Shown here piece after piece: positions 35,891 to 45,635 of a stretch of 64,000 nucleotides of DNA. The notes under the pieces are model-generated. The model did no database searches and was not told the origin of the DNA. It saw only the letters and a program-made list of their open reading frames with translations. The DNA comes from JAPPHA01 sp965220985. GTDB taxonomy: Bacteria > Pseudomonadota > Alphaproteobacteria > Rhodobacterales > Rhodobacteraceae. Numbering within the stretch: the first letter of the stretch is position 1; each line of letters starts with the position of its first letter. The translations under genes and the position numbers were made by a program. The DNA lies in contig OZ244854.1 in the NCBI GenBank assembly GCA_965220985.1, forward strand, positions 1,736,001 through 1,800,000, given 5' to 3'.

Positions 35891-36826
35891 TCATTGCGTT
35901 CGAGAATCGGTGCGAATCCTCGCTGACACTGCACAATGATCAGAATGCTGCCTGGTCGATTGCCATTCCCGAAACGATCCTTGAACGATCGTTTTCTCGG
36001 CCCCGCCGCCCGCCACGATGTGGTCGATGAAAGCCGAAAATCGCGGGTCGCAACGGAACGGGACGCCCTCGCTCAGCAAGAACAGTGGCGAGTTTGCCGG
36101 CGACAAGTTTTGCCAACCCCGATCACCAGGCAGCGCCAGGCGGCGATTGAAGTCCCCCAGGATGACGAATTGTGTTCCTTCTGCGCGTCTTGCATCCGCC
36201 CAAGCCTTGAGGTGTTCGATTTGCTCGTACAGAGTCTTGCATGTCTTTTGCCTCTTGGCGTCTTGTTCCTCTCGGTTGCCCCAGCAACCGCTCGCGAGAT
36301 GCACGGACAACATGCGCAGTTCCCAGTCGCCGACATCGATGGTGATGTCGGTGGCCCAACGTTGCCTGGCACTCTCTCCACCGAGCGCAGCGAGATCCTC
36401 GTTGCGGCGGTAGGCCAAGCCGCGCCGGATCGCGAAGCCCGTCGCGAGATGACCAAGCCGTGCCTCGGGACGATCCCAGCAGGCCCGACCCGGCCCCATG
36501 GAGGGCCGATCTGACACTTCGACGTGCCATTCCGACTTTGGGAACACCCGGTATGCCGCTTCGGCGTTCTCCACCTCCTGGAAGGCGACAACGTCGACAT
36601 CCATCGATTCGATGCCTTGGGCTATCGCGTTGTAGTCGCTTGTGTATCGACCGACGCAACCCTCGTCGTCGGTGTCGTCAAGGTGCTCAAGGTTCCATGC
36701 CGCGATGTGGAGTTCGTCGGCGAAACTGGCAAACACCGAGACGGGCATCAACAGAAGTGCCAGTGCCACAGGCAGTGCCGTTTCGGTCACCGTGTTTCTG
36801 ACGAGGCCAAAACCAAGACCAGCCAT
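35891..36826 (-). CDS. Exported endonuclease/exonuclease/phosphatase family protein
   Basis: A 311-aa protein with an N-terminal hydrophobic signal (TALPVALALLLMPVSVFASFA), so it is probably periplasmic or secreted. Fold landmarks are IAAWNLEHL (Asn of the first motif), VDVVAFQEVENAE (metal-binding Glu), LSVHLASGCW, FVILGDFNRR (catalytic Asp/Asn) and SDHCAVSARI (catalytic Asp-His at the C terminus). The family includes DNase I-like nucleases and phosphodiesterases. The substrate is not clear. The ATG at 36826 is chosen because it starts the signal peptide. Confidence 0.85.
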   Translation of the reverse strand: MAGLGFGLVRNTVTETALPVALALLLMPVSVFASFADELHIAAWNLEHLDDTDDEGCVGRYTSDYNAIAQGIESMDVDVVAFQEVENAEAAYRVFPKSEWHVEVSDRPSMGPGRACWDRPEARLGHLATGFAIRRGLAYRRNEDLAALGGESARQRWATDITIDVGDWELRMLSVHLASGCWGNREEQDAKRQKTCKTLYEQIEHLKAWADARRAEGTQFVILGDFNRRLALPGDRGWQNLSPANSPLFLLSEGVPFRCDPRFSAFIDHIVAGGGAEKTIVQGSFREWQSTRQHSDHCAVSARIRTDSRTQ

Positions 36827-37133
36827 TTCAAGACTCCTGTATCGCAAGCAACCGTTGTCTTTCTGTCGCTGACAACATCGAGAGTGACGCACTCGTGCGG
36901 TCAACAGCCACAATCGAACCCTAATCCGGCATCACTGGCAACTGCGGCGGTCGCTTTCCATCGGGTATCCTCTGGCGACAGGGCTCGGGTAGGTCGCGAG
37001 CGTAGCATCCCGGCAGTTCTTTTTTCCACACTTGAGTTGCTGGAAGATAGCGACTTTGGTGCTCACGAAGCGTGGTCGACAATTGACGGCCTACTCTGCT
37101 CGCGCGGAAACGGATGTCAGAGTCTCTCTCGGA
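36827..37133. other. Intergenic region without a recognisable feature
   Basis: These 307 bp should hold the promoter of the exported phosphatase/nuclease gene. I see no open frame with coding character, no RNA fold and no clear terminator. Confidence 0.4.
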
Positions 37134-38192
37134 TCATGGCCGAGAAGGATTTCCGTCGGTTTGTCTCTCTCGTTCCAGCCGCTCCTGCCTGTAGCCGTGG
37201 GCGGGGAACAGGGGCGGAAGATGCTCGTCGCCTTTGTCATCGAGCAGGCAGGCCTCGACCTGTTCTCGGGCGATCCCGAAATCTCCTTGCACGACGGCAT
37301 CAACGATGAGGTCCCGGCGGTGTTGTTCGGCGGCGTGTGTCCCGGGGGCGGCAATGGACAGCCAGGAAGGTTCCGCGTGATCCGGCTGGACCGTGGCGTC
37401 GACGTGTGACGTTTCGGCCATATCGGCCTCGGCTTGCGCGGCAACCGCATCGGCGGTCCGGTGCTTTACCATCTCCAGCCGTCTCTCTTCGGCCGCTCGG
37501 GTTCTCGTGGGCAGCTCGGTTGCCACTTGAGCGTAGGTCGCGAGCGGGTCCGGATCGTTCTCGTACCGGGCGATCACGCTGGCAGCCGTGCGCGGCAGGC
37601 CTGCTTCGAAGAGGGCATCGACTGTCCGGCGGAGGACGCCGTCCATGGCCACGGGATCCGGTGGGGAGACGGAGGGGAGGCAGATCGAGATTGCCACGCG
37701 ATAGATTCGGCGGGAGCTGCGGTTCGTGATCCTGCCGATCGCCTCATCGGGTTCCAGAACGAAGTCGGGAGGAATTTCGGTGTCGTCCGTCTGGTCGGTC
37801 ACCCACTCGTTGAGGAGGTCGTGGCTGACCGAGACATAGGCGGGGATGACGGGTCTCAAGTGATTCATGAGACATTCGGCGATCAGGTCGCGGTGCGCAC
37901 TCAGGCCGGGTTCGCGCTCGAAAGGGAAGTGGACTCGCTGTAGCGCGACGCTCCAGTCGATCCAGTGGCGCCGCTTGTCCGACATGTTCCGCTCGGCTAT
38001 TTGCAGAACTTCTCCCTTGGTCGCGAGGGTGTCCGCGAGCCAGGTCTCCGTTGCATTGGCAGCTGCTGTCCCGACGGCTTCCTGTTTCCGAGAGGGCCAC
38101 TTCGAATTCCTGAGCCGATCGTACCATTCAAGTCTCGCGGCTCGCCACAAGGTCATTTCCAGTTCGTCCCGAGTGGCCGACACGATCGGCAC
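37134..38192 (-). CDS. Protein of unknown function, possibly 5'-degenerate gene
   Basis: I do not recognise this 352-aa, largely soluble protein. It has amphipathic helices, many Trp and Arg residues (TLWRAARLEWYDRLRN) and an Ala/Glu-rich stretch near residues 245-265. The GTG at 38192 is the first usable start, but the frame continues open for 40 more codons to a TAA at 38313-38315, with coding-like sequence (FNEFNDPFALGWDHG). An AGGAG lies just after that stop, yet no ATG, GTG or TTG follows in frame. The true start may have been lost or an unusual codon is used. No neighbour gives a functional clue. Confidence 0.55.
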   Translation of the reverse strand: MPIVSATRDELEMTLWRAARLEWYDRLRNSKWPSRKQEAVGTAAANATETWLADTLATKGEVLQIAERNMSDKRRHWIDWSVALQRVHFPFEREPGLSAHRDLIAECLMNHLRPVIPAYVSVSHDLLNEWVTDQTDDTEIPPDFVLEPDEAIGRITNRSSRRIYRVAISICLPSVSPPDPVAMDGVLRRTVDALFEAGLPRTAASVIARYENDPDPLATYAQVATELPTRTRAAEERRLEMVKHRTADAVAAQAEADMAETSHVDATVQPDHAEPSWLSIAAPGTHAAEQHRRDLIVDAVVQGDFGIAREQVEACLLDDKGDEHLPPLFPAHGYRQERLERERQTDGNPSRP

Positions 38193-38750
38193 TGTCCGCC
38201 CGGCCAGTTCGTAGAGTGCTGAGACGAACCGACGTGCTACACCGTCGGTGAGTATGCCGTGGTCCCAGCCGAGCGCAAATGGGTCATTGAATTCGTTGAA
38301 AGTTGGTCTCCTTTAAGTGAGATTCGACATGGAAGGGATTCCAGTGAGTCCCCGGCGGGCCGGATTGGATACGGAAACTCTTTGGTTTCTTCAAGATGGA
38401 TTCGCAAGACTCCAGCGAGGGGGCGCTCAGGCATCAAGAGTTCAACCGACCATCCAAACCTTTGAGTCGTTTCGAGCTTTCATTTCACGGCGAGTGCGAT
38501 TTTGGGGGTCGTTGCCGTATCGCATGTTGCGATAGTCCTGCGTCGCCAATACAAACCGAGCAAGTGGCGCAGCACCGTCAATTGCAAGCATGGGCGAAGG
38601 CCATTTCGAGCCAGATGAGTTTCCCGATATGGCCGAACACGACCTCCGATGGAATCTTGAGCGGATGGAACTTTTGGAAAGTGGAACTCCTGTTCAATCG
38701 ACAGACCGGTGCGCCAGAATGGATTAGCCATGACGAGGAGCGAGGTCAGC
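38193..38750. other. Intergenic region upstream of the SRPBCC gene
   Basis: The first 120 bp are an open, coding-like continuation of the reverse-strand protein. The remainder, to the SRPBCC start, holds short overlapping frames of no recognisable family and no RNA or repeat that I can identify. Confidence 0.4.
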
Positions 38751-39212
38751 ATGGACCTGTACACATTGAAGATAGACCGGCTGTTGCTTGCACCGCGTCT
38801 CGCGGTTTGGCGGTGCTGGACTGAGGTGGATCTGTTCCGCCAGTGGTTTTGCCCATCGCCCTGGACAATTCCCGAAGCCGATTTTGATCTGCGTCCTGGT
38901 GGGAGAATGAACTGTGTCATGGCCGGGCCGCAAGGTGAACGCATCGACAATGTCGGCATCTGGCTGGAGGTCATTCGGCCGTCCCGTCTGGTCTTCACCG
39001 ATTCGTTCTCGGAGGATTACATGCCGCGTCCCGACGCCTTCATGACGGGGTTCGTTCAACTCGAGGACAACGCTGACGGCACGACCCAAATGACATGGGG
39101 GGCACGCCACGCCACGGAGACGGCGATGCAGCAACACGTCGAAATGGGGTTCGAACCCGGGTGGAACGCTGCCGCGAACCAACTGGAATCCCTTGCGCAG
39201 AAGATTGCGTGA
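38751..39212 (+). CDS. SRPBCC (AHSA1-like START domain) protein
   Basis: A 153-aa helix-grip protein. APRLAVWRCWTEVDLFRQWFCP at the start and the GGRMNCVMAGPQGE loop are typical of the AHSA1/SRPBCC group, followed by beta strands SRLVFTDSF, FVQLEDN and TQMTWGARH and a long C-terminal helix. Such proteins have a hydrophobic ligand cavity; most bacterial ones lack a defined role. The ATG at 38751 has GAGG upstream; an ATG at 38730 is an alternative. It ends 31 bp before the uvrB start. Confidence 0.85.
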   Translation: MDLYTLKIDRLLLAPRLAVWRCWTEVDLFRQWFCPSPWTIPEADFDLRPGGRMNCVMAGPQGERIDNVGIWLEVIRPSRLVFTDSFSEDYMPRPDAFMTGFVQLEDNADGTTQMTWGARHATETAMQQHVEMGFEPGWNAAANQLESLAQKIA

Positions 39213-39243
39213 ATTTGCAGCCCTCAACGCGAGCGGAAAACCG

Positions 39244-41343
39244 ATGCCCGATGACATCATGAGCAACGAACCCGTCGAACGGTCGAGGCTTGAGGGTGGC
39301 CAGAGGATCGTCATGCATACTAGCTTCACCGCTGCCGGCGACCAGCCGACGGCCATTAGTGAACTGGTTGACGGGGTTGAAAGCGGAGAACGCAGCCAGG
39401 TTCTGCTGGGTGCCACCGGTACCGGCAAGACATTCACGATGGCCAAGGTGATCGAGTCAACCCAGCGACCTGCATTGATTCTCGCCCCCAACAAGACATT
39501 GGCCGCTCAACTGTACGGCGAGTTCTCGTCGTTCTTTCCTGACAATGCCGTCGAGTATTTCGTCAGCTACTACGACTACTACCAACCGGAAGCGTATGTT
39601 CCGCGAACCGACACCTATATCGAAAAGGAATCGCAGATCAACGACAGGATCGATCGCTTGCGTCACTCGGCGACCCGATCACTGCTCGAACGCGATGACG
39701 TCATCATCATTGCATCCGTCAGTTGCATCTACGGTATCGGTGCGCTTCAGACATACGGGGCAATGGTTCAGGATCTTGCGGTCGGAAAGACATACGTCAT
39801 CCAGGAAATTCTGCATGCACTCGTCGCCCAGCAATACCGACGCAATGACACGGCATTCCAGAGGGGAACGTTCAGGGTCCGGGGCGATTCGCTTGAAGTC
39901 TGGCCAGCGCATCTCGAGGACAGGGCTTGGCGATTGTCGTTTTTTGGCGATGAACTCGAGAAGATCACCGAATTCGACACCTTGACCGGATCCCGCACGG
40001 ACGCCCTGGAGCAAATCCGAATTTACGCAAATTCCCACTATGTCACGCCAAGGCCGACCCTGCAGCAGGCAATCAAGGGCATCAAGGTTGAACTCGCCGA
40101 ACGCTTGGAGCAGCTCGAATCGGAGAGACGGTTGCTCGAGGCCCAGCGACTGCAGCAACGGACGAACTTCGATCTGGAGATGATCGAAACCACGGGGAGT
40201 TGCTCTGGAATCGAGAACTATTCAAGGTATCTGACCGGTCGGGCGCCGGGTGAGCCGCCGCCGACGCTGTTCGAGTACATCCCTGACAACGCCCTCGTCT
40301 TTGTCGACGAAAGCCATGTTTGCGTGCCGCAACTCAATGGCATGTACAGGGGAGACTTCCGCAGGAAGTCCACGCTTGCCGAGCACGGATTTCGTCTGCC
40401 GAGCTGCGTCGACAACCGGCCGCTGAAATTCGACGAGTGGGATGCCATGCGCCCCGGAACCGTCTTCGTCTCCGCAACGCCTGGTGCATGGGAACTGGAA
40501 CAGACCGAGGGCGTCTTTGCCGAACAGGTCATCAGGCCAACCGGGTTGATCGATCCGGAAGTCATCATCCGACCAGTCGAATCCCAGGTTGACGATCTGT
40601 TGGCGGAGGTTCGCGAGGTCGCAAAGCGTGGCGCGCGAACGCTTGTAACCACCTTGACGAAACGCATGGCCGAGGACCTGACCGAGTACCTCTACGAACA
40701 GGGTGTTCGAGTTCGCTACATGCACTCCGATATCGACACGCTCGAGCGGGTCGAGATCCTGCGGGACCTTCGGCTCGGCGCTTTCGATGTCCTCGTGGGC
40801 ATCAATCTGCTGCGTGAAGGCCTCGATATCCCCGAATGCGAACTGGTTGCCATTCTCGATGCAGACAAGGAGGGGTTTCTTCGCTCCGAGGTCTCTCTGA
40901 TTCAGACGATTGGGCGGGCCGCCAGGAATGCCGACGGTCGGGTGATCATGTACGCCGACAAGATGACCGGTTCCATGGAGCGCGCCATCGAGGAGACGGA
41001 ACGTCGACGCAACAAACAGCGCGACTACAACGCTCTGAACGGAATCACACCGAAAACCATCCGCAGGAATGTTGACGATGCGCTGGCAGGCCTGTTCGAC
41101 TACGACACCGACCAGGTCCGGATCACGGCATCCATCGAGGCCCCGATCATCGGTGCGAATCTGGAGGCGCATCTCGAGGGCTTGCGGCAAGAGATGCTGA
41201 AGAAGGCGGAAAATCTCGAGTTCGAAGAGGCAGCGCGAATTCGTGACGAGATCAAGCGCCTCGAGACCACCGACATGATGATCTCCGACGATCCATTCGC
41301 ACGGCAATCGGCGATCGATGCAGAGGTGAGGGCGTCCAAATGA
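39244..41343 (+). CDS. uvrB: Excinuclease ABC subunit B
   Basis: A 699-aa UvrB, the helicase-like core of nucleotide excision repair. Walker A is GATGTGKT (near residue 56), the DNA-clamping beta-hairpin is in YYDYYQPEAYVP, motif II is LVFVDESHV, motif VI is QTIGRAARN and the UvrC-binding UVR motif EEAARIRDEI is close to the C terminus. It verifies damage handed over by UvrA and recruits UvrC. The ATG at 39244 gives a normal length; an ATG at 39259 is also possible. Confidence 0.96.
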   Translation: MPDDIMSNEPVERSRLEGGQRIVMHTSFTAAGDQPTAISELVDGVESGERSQVLLGATGTGKTFTMAKVIESTQRPALILAPNKTLAAQLYGEFSSFFPDNAVEYFVSYYDYYQPEAYVPRTDTYIEKESQINDRIDRLRHSATRSLLERDDVIIIASVSCIYGIGALQTYGAMVQDLAVGKTYVIQEILHALVAQQYRRNDTAFQRGTFRVRGDSLEVWPAHLEDRAWRLSFFGDELEKITEFDTLTGSRTDALEQIRIYANSHYVTPRPTLQQAIKGIKVELAERLEQLESERRLLEAQRLQQRTNFDLEMIETTGSCSGIENYSRYLTGRAPGEPPPTLFEYIPDNALVFVDESHVCVPQLNGMYRGDFRRKSTLAEHGFRLPSCVDNRPLKFDEWDAMRPGTVFVSATPGAWELEQTEGVFAEQVIRPTGLIDPEVIIRPVESQVDDLLAEVREVAKRGARTLVTTLTKRMAEDLTEYLYEQGVRVRYMHSDIDTLERVEILRDLRLGAFDVLVGINLLREGLDIPECELVAILDADKEGFLRSEVSLIQTIGRAARNADGRVIMYADKMTGSMERAIEETERRRNKQRDYNALNGITPKTIRRNVDDALAGLFDYDTDQVRITASIEAPIIGANLEAHLEGLRQEMLKKAENLEFEEAARIRDEIKRLETTDMMISDDPFARQSAIDAEVRASK

Positions 41344-41406
41344 GTGAATCGCTGGACAGTATGGACAGACTCAACAGACCCGAATCGAGGTTGAACAGGG
41401 CGAAGG

Positions 41407-42597
41407 TCAGACTTCTTGCCAGTCTCCGCCAGCCTCGTGCGAACGAATGGCCGCAAAAATGAACCGAACGCCATCAACCCCGTCGCCGACTTCTGGCATT
41501 CCGAGCCAATCGCTTGGCAGATTTCGGCAATCGCGCCGTGCCGCGACCGCGAGCGCGAACTCCGTGTAGAGATTCGCCCAGGCTTCGATCAGCCCTTCGG
41601 GAAACCCGCGCGCGGTCCGGACAAGCCGTTCTGTCGCTGCCGACACGCCGTGACCATGTCCCCTGCGGATGATCCTGTCGGGCTCCCCGAAACGGTTGAA
41701 CTTGAGGACTTCGCAATTCTCCATGTCCCATTCGAGCCCAGCCTCCGTGCCGAACACCCGTATCCTCAACCCTCCGCGATTACCGGGTGCGAGGCGGGTC
41801 GCCATGAGGGTGCCGGGGACCGAATCAGCGTGGCGGGTTGTCATGAAGACCGTGTCTTCCAGCGCTTTCGGGGCACCGCAGACATGAAACTCGGCTCTGA
41901 CGTGGGACAGGGGCAGGCCAGAGACAAAACTGGCGAGATGCGCAGCATGGGTGCCGATGTCGCCCGTGGAACCGGAGGGTCCCGCAAGCTCCGGATCCAG
42001 CCGCCACTTGACATGCGGCTGATCGTCAAACCCATCGGGCACCATCCAGTCCTGCATGAATTCGGCATGAATCTGCTGAATGCGGCCGAGACCGCCGGAG
42101 CGGACAATCTCTCGAGCCTGCCTGATCATGGGATAGCATGACATCACGTAGCAGACACCGAAAACGCAACCGGAAGATTTCGCGATTTCGGCAAGGTCCT
42201 CTGCCTGCACGATCGAATTGGTGAGCGGTTTCTCGCACAGGACATCGATTCCTGCCTCAAGGAATGTCCGTGCCGCTTCGTGGTGGAGATGGTTGGGAGT
42301 CGTGATCATGACAGCATCGACGCCATCGTCTCGTTTCGTTTCGGCGGTCGCCATCTGTTCAAAGGAGACATACGATCGCTCGGGATCGAGGTAGGCCTGC
42401 TTGCCGCGAACGGATGCCTGCTCGGGATCCGACGAAAGAGCACCGGCCACGATTTCCCACCGATCGGTGAGCCGTGCCGCCATCGCCTGAGTTGCGGAGA
42501 TCCGTCCGCCGCCCACGATCCCGAGCCGCAGCCGGCGCGAGAGTCGCGGAAAGGGTCCGTCGAAATCCAGGTCGATGGGAAGCAGTCTTTCGCTCAT
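41407..42597 (-). CDS. Gfo/Idh/MocA family oxidoreductase
   Basis: A 396-aa NAD(P)-dependent oxidoreductase. The N-terminal Rossmann motif is GIVGGGRIS (near residue 25), the EKP motif is VLCEKPLTN, and the C-terminal domain contains GDIGTHAAHLASF, whose Asp and His are the substrate-binding residues of inositol/sugar dehydrogenases. It likely oxidises a sugar or inositol derivative. The unrecognised protein 42607-43260 lies immediately upstream with 9 bp between, suggesting one transcript. Confidence 0.88.
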   Translation of the reverse strand: MSERLLPIDLDFDGPFPRLSRRLRLGIVGGGRISATQAMAARLTDRWEIVAGALSSDPEQASVRGKQAYLDPERSYVSFEQMATAETKRDDGVDAVMITTPNHLHHEAARTFLEAGIDVLCEKPLTNSIVQAEDLAEIAKSSGCVFGVCYVMSCYPMIRQAREIVRSGGLGRIQQIHAEFMQDWMVPDGFDDQPHVKWRLDPELAGPSGSTGDIGTHAAHLASFVSGLPLSHVRAEFHVCGAPKALEDTVFMTTRHADSVPGTLMATRLAPGNRGGLRIRVFGTEAGLEWDMENCEVLKFNRFGEPDRIIRRGHGHGVSAATERLVRTARGFPEGLIEAWANLYTEFALAVAARRDCRNLPSDWLGMPEVGDGVDGVRFIFAAIRSHEAGGDWQEV

Positions 42598-42606
42598 GAG
42601 GAGTCC

Positions 42607-43260
42607 TCAACTCGGTGGCGTCGCGCCTTCAGGCAGCATTTCGACTGCCATGAAGATCGACGGTGTGATCGTTTCATACTGATGCCATGGGTAGTTGCCG
42701 TGCTCATCGTACATCGGTCGGTGTGTCGCTCCCGGCGCCATCGGTTCTTCGAGATACAGGGTCGAGAGGTCGTTTTCGCGGCACTGCTGCATCTTGCCGA
42801 ATCCGACAAGCTGGGTGTGAACCTCCCGAAACCCGGGAACGGGACAGAACGGGTGTTCGCGGTGCAAGCCGACATTGAGCGGGACGGAACCGGAGTGGTA
42901 CAGCGTCAGTCCGATGCGACCGACCCAGGTCTTCGGTGACATGTAGTGAGCGACCCCACGCAGTCGTTCCTCTTTTCTCACATCATATGCAGACGGCCAT
43001 CTGTCCCGGACTCTTCGGAAAAGTTCCTGATCGGGGTGCGCATCGAGCCTCTCCACGACGACCGCACGGACAATGTCATGAATCGAGGTGTTAACCATGA
43101 TTGCCGACTGGAGTTCTCCGAGTGTCTGGTCTCGGACCCGAATGGGAGCCTCGGACAGATTCAGAACGACCGCACTGCCAGTCAGTTCGAGTTTGCCTTC
43201 GCCCTCGACGAAGCGAACGGAAAAGAACGGCTCTGCCAGATCGAGAGGTTGGATTGACAT
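42607..43260 (-). CDS. Protein of unknown function next to a sugar oxidoreductase
   Basis: I do not recognise this 217-aa protein. It is soluble, beta-rich, and has clustered histidines in its C-terminal half (LHREHPFCP, REVHTQL, THRPMYDEHGNYPWHQYE), which could bind a metal as in cupin-like folds, but the fold is my guess. The ATG at 43260 is chosen because the frame upstream has no coding character. It is 9 bp upstream of the Gfo/Idh/MocA gene, so a step in the same sugar pathway is likely. Confidence 0.6.
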   Translation of the reverse strand: MSIQPLDLAEPFFSVRFVEGEGKLELTGSAVVLNLSEAPIRVRDQTLGELQSAIMVNTSIHDIVRAVVVERLDAHPDQELFRRVRDRWPSAYDVRKEERLRGVAHYMSPKTWVGRIGLTLYHSGSVPLNVGLHREHPFCPVPGFREVHTQLVGFGKMQQCRENDLSTLYLEEPMAPGATHRPMYDEHGNYPWHQYETITPSIFMAVEMLPEGATPPS

Positions 43261-43934
43261 GAAGACGTGGCACCTTGCCTGAATTTTCCGTGCCCAAGCA
43301 TACCGTACCGGCTTGTGCGATGCCACCGACGGTACCGGACCCGCCTGCCTCATTTGACCGAACGCCATGTTGATCGGGCCCATCGACCCACGCTTGGAGC
43401 GGTTGGATCAAGTCACTGTTAGACGCGCTTGTTCCAGATCGCTACCTCGGCAGTTAGGTCATACAGAGCCTGCTGCAGAAACGACCGACATGGCCGACAG
43501 AAACAGCATCAATTTGTCATCCCAAAACAGCGGGTTACGGATATTTCGCCAGATCGCGACGGTGTCTCCCTGCTGACATCAGAGGCCGAACTCGGTAAAC
43601 TGGCGTTAGGCACGCAATGGCGACCAAAGCGTCGTTGAACCGCCCAGTGGGGATGGAAACAGACGCGATGAAAGTTCGATAGGGTTTGGTACATGCAAAA
43701 CGTTGAAGCCGTTGGTCAGACGGTTGTCCATCCAGTCCAGGGACGGTTCATCGCCGAGATCTAAATTCCTGACGGCGGGTCTCCGGCGCATGCCGATCCC
43801 GATACTGATCGTGTCAGCATGCTGACGTGATCCTGGATCGCAAGGCGGGTTCCGAAATGGCCGTCTGCAGCTCAAGTCAGCCCAATCACGTGAAACGGAA
43901 AAGTGTTCACCTTCCGAAGAGGCTCAATTGCCAA
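43261..43934. other. Long intergenic region, no supported gene
   Basis: The 674 bp between the unknown-protein gene and the MFS gene contain only short frames, the longest about 90 codons and Arg/Ser/Pro-rich, which I judge non-coding. No RNA, repeat or transposon relic stands out. It should hold the promoter of the unknown protein and its oxidoreductase partner. Confidence 0.45.
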
Positions 43935-45227
43935 TCAATATGTCTCGGATCGCTTTGCGAGTTTATCGGGTGGATTGGCGGCCGCAGGGACAGCAATGGC
44001 ATTCGCCTTGTTGTCGCGCTCGACAGAAACGCGTGAGTGGCCCAGTCGCGGGTGCAGTTTGCGGGCCAGAAGCCACGAGCAAAGCAAGCCCAATCCGCCG
44101 ACCGAGAACACCCCCGAGAGGGGTACGGCGAGAAGGACGAGCCAGGCAGCGCCCGGTGTCACGATTCCCGAAATGTCGCGGTAGCTCGAATAGATTGCAG
44201 ACATTTCCGTGCGTTCGGACGGTTTGACTGCAAGGAGAAACGGCAGGCCTGCGGAGACGTCCAGTATGATCATGAAGATCGATCCTGCCATGAGCAGAGC
44301 GATTGCGATTTCAGGCGTGCCGCCCGGCATTCCGGCGAGGAAGAACAGCAGGCCAGACATCAGGAATCCCGTTCTGATGACCGTTCGCACCGAACTGCGC
44401 TGCATGAAGCGGAGCACCACGGGGGTCAAGAACAAGGCAGCATTGGACATCGACAGAGCGATGCCGCCAAGCTGACTGCCAAGTCCGTTCTGAACGGCGT
44501 AGATGGGCAGGTAGACCACATAGACCCACCACCCGCAGGATCGAATGACGGCGAAAATCCAGCCCGTTACCAGTCGAGGTTGGGCAAAAAATCTCCCGAA
44601 GTAGGCAAACGGATTGGCAGGAGGCCTTCGGCTCTTGGTGATGAGCTTGCCGTTTCCCAAACGCATGACGAGAAAGACGACAAGCATGGCGCTTGCCGCA
44701 GCGGCTGCGATCAGAAACGGCGCAGGGCGCCAAAGCCCGTAGAGAAACGTGCCAAGAGCAGGACCAATCGTCCACCCGAGCGCGCTGTAGAACAACCGCG
44801 ATGTTTCGAACTGTCCCAGTTCGATCTTGGCAATGAAGTCGAGGACATAGGCGTTGAAGCACACGAAGGTCGTCACGACCGCGAAAGTCGTGAGCGCCAG
44901 TCCTGCGATCACCGCGCCGGGTGTTTCCAGGGTCGTCACAGCTGCCCCGCCGGCGAACATCAGCGTGCCGACAACGTAGACCCACCGCCTCGGGACGAAC
45001 CGGATCAGGTAAGGCACGAGCAGGCCGATCACGAGGGAAATCGCGCCGATGATGAAGTAGGCTTCCGACACGACGCGGGCGTCGCTCAGCGCGTTGTACA
45101 TCGCGACAGGAAAGACCGAGATCAGAATGCCCCTGGCAATCGCTTCCGTGCCCGCCAGAATGGCGAATCCACGGACACTCGGCGCTGGCGCGTGACGAAG
45201 CCATTCGGGTATTCGGCGTTCGTGCAT
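43935..45227 (-). CDS. Major facilitator superfamily transporter
   Basis: A 430-aa polytopic membrane protein with about 12 hydrophobic segments, for example AYFIIGAISLVIGLLVPYLI and the C-terminal half starting VTGWIFAVIRSCGWWVYVV. The RFVPRRW loop after the second helix is a motif-A equivalent. The substrate is unknown. It lies downstream of a TIM-barrel isomerase and a dehydrogenase on the same strand and may export or import a related sugar, but 408 bp separate them. Confidence 0.85.
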   Translation of the reverse strand: MHERRIPEWLRHAPAPSVRGFAILAGTEAIARGILISVFPVAMYNALSDARVVSEAYFIIGAISLVIGLLVPYLIRFVPRRWVYVVGTLMFAGGAAVTTLETPGAVIAGLALTTFAVVTTFVCFNAYVLDFIAKIELGQFETSRLFYSALGWTIGPALGTFLYGLWRPAPFLIAAAAASAMLVVFLVMRLGNGKLITKSRRPPANPFAYFGRFFAQPRLVTGWIFAVIRSCGWWVYVVYLPIYAVQNGLGSQLGGIALSMSNAALFLTPVVLRFMQRSSVRTVIRTGFLMSGLLFFLAGMPGGTPEIAIALLMAGSIFMIILDVSAGLPFLLAVKPSERTEMSAIYSSYRDISGIVTPGAAWLVLLAVPLSGVFSVGGLGLLCSWLLARKLHPRLGHSRVSVERDNKANAIAVPAAANPPDKLAKRSETY

Positions 45228-45635
45228 GAGGATTGCCCACGTTGCTGAAAACCAAGCAATCCTGATTCGTCGGCATTTCTATTCCACTTGCGACGCGATG
45301 TCGTTTTCCGTTCATCGCTCAGGTCGAGTGGAAGGATGTTTCCGGGTTTTTGTGAAGATTCCTGCACACTTGACCACCTTTCCTGCGGCACTTGACCGGT
45401 TGTTCACACTTAATCCACAGGTTTTCCCTGACTTCTCCACAATTCGAAGCTGTACTCAGACCGACACGAAGAGATTGGCTTGGCAGGTGTGTGCTCTACC
45501 TCGCAGCATGGCGGGAGGTGTCGATTTCCCTCTATTGTCGGCGGTCAATTGAAGGCGCGGGATACTGGCGATTTGCTGCGCGCTCGCATGGATGACGCGC
45601 CTTGGCGAAATCAGACTGTCGTGGCTTGACCGGAT
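45228..45635. promoter_or_regulatory. Upstream region of the MFS gene with repeats
   Basis: This 408-bp region has no gene. It contains the direct repeat CACTTGACC at 45367-45375 and 45389-45397, 22 bp apart and each preceded by CCTGC, and shortly after it TAATCCACA and TTCTCCACA, each one base from the DnaA box TTATCCACA. The cluster may be an operator or DnaA-regulated site. A replication origin is possible but weakly supported. Confidence 0.35.

Noticed and set aside
35911..35935. A tRNA T-arm-like sequence (GGTGCGAATCC) upstream of the NDUFS4-type gene
   Set aside because: No acceptor, D or anticodon stems can be built around it.
43606..43875. An 89-codon reverse frame between the unknown protein and MFS genes
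   Set aside because: Composition is low-complexity Arg/Ser/Pro, there is no ribosome site, and no family resemblance was seen.
44037..45248. A 403-codon forward frame across the MFS gene
   Set aside because: It is antisense to a polytopic membrane protein and is dominated by Arg, Asp, Glu, His and Gln, the expected mirror of hydrophobic codons.
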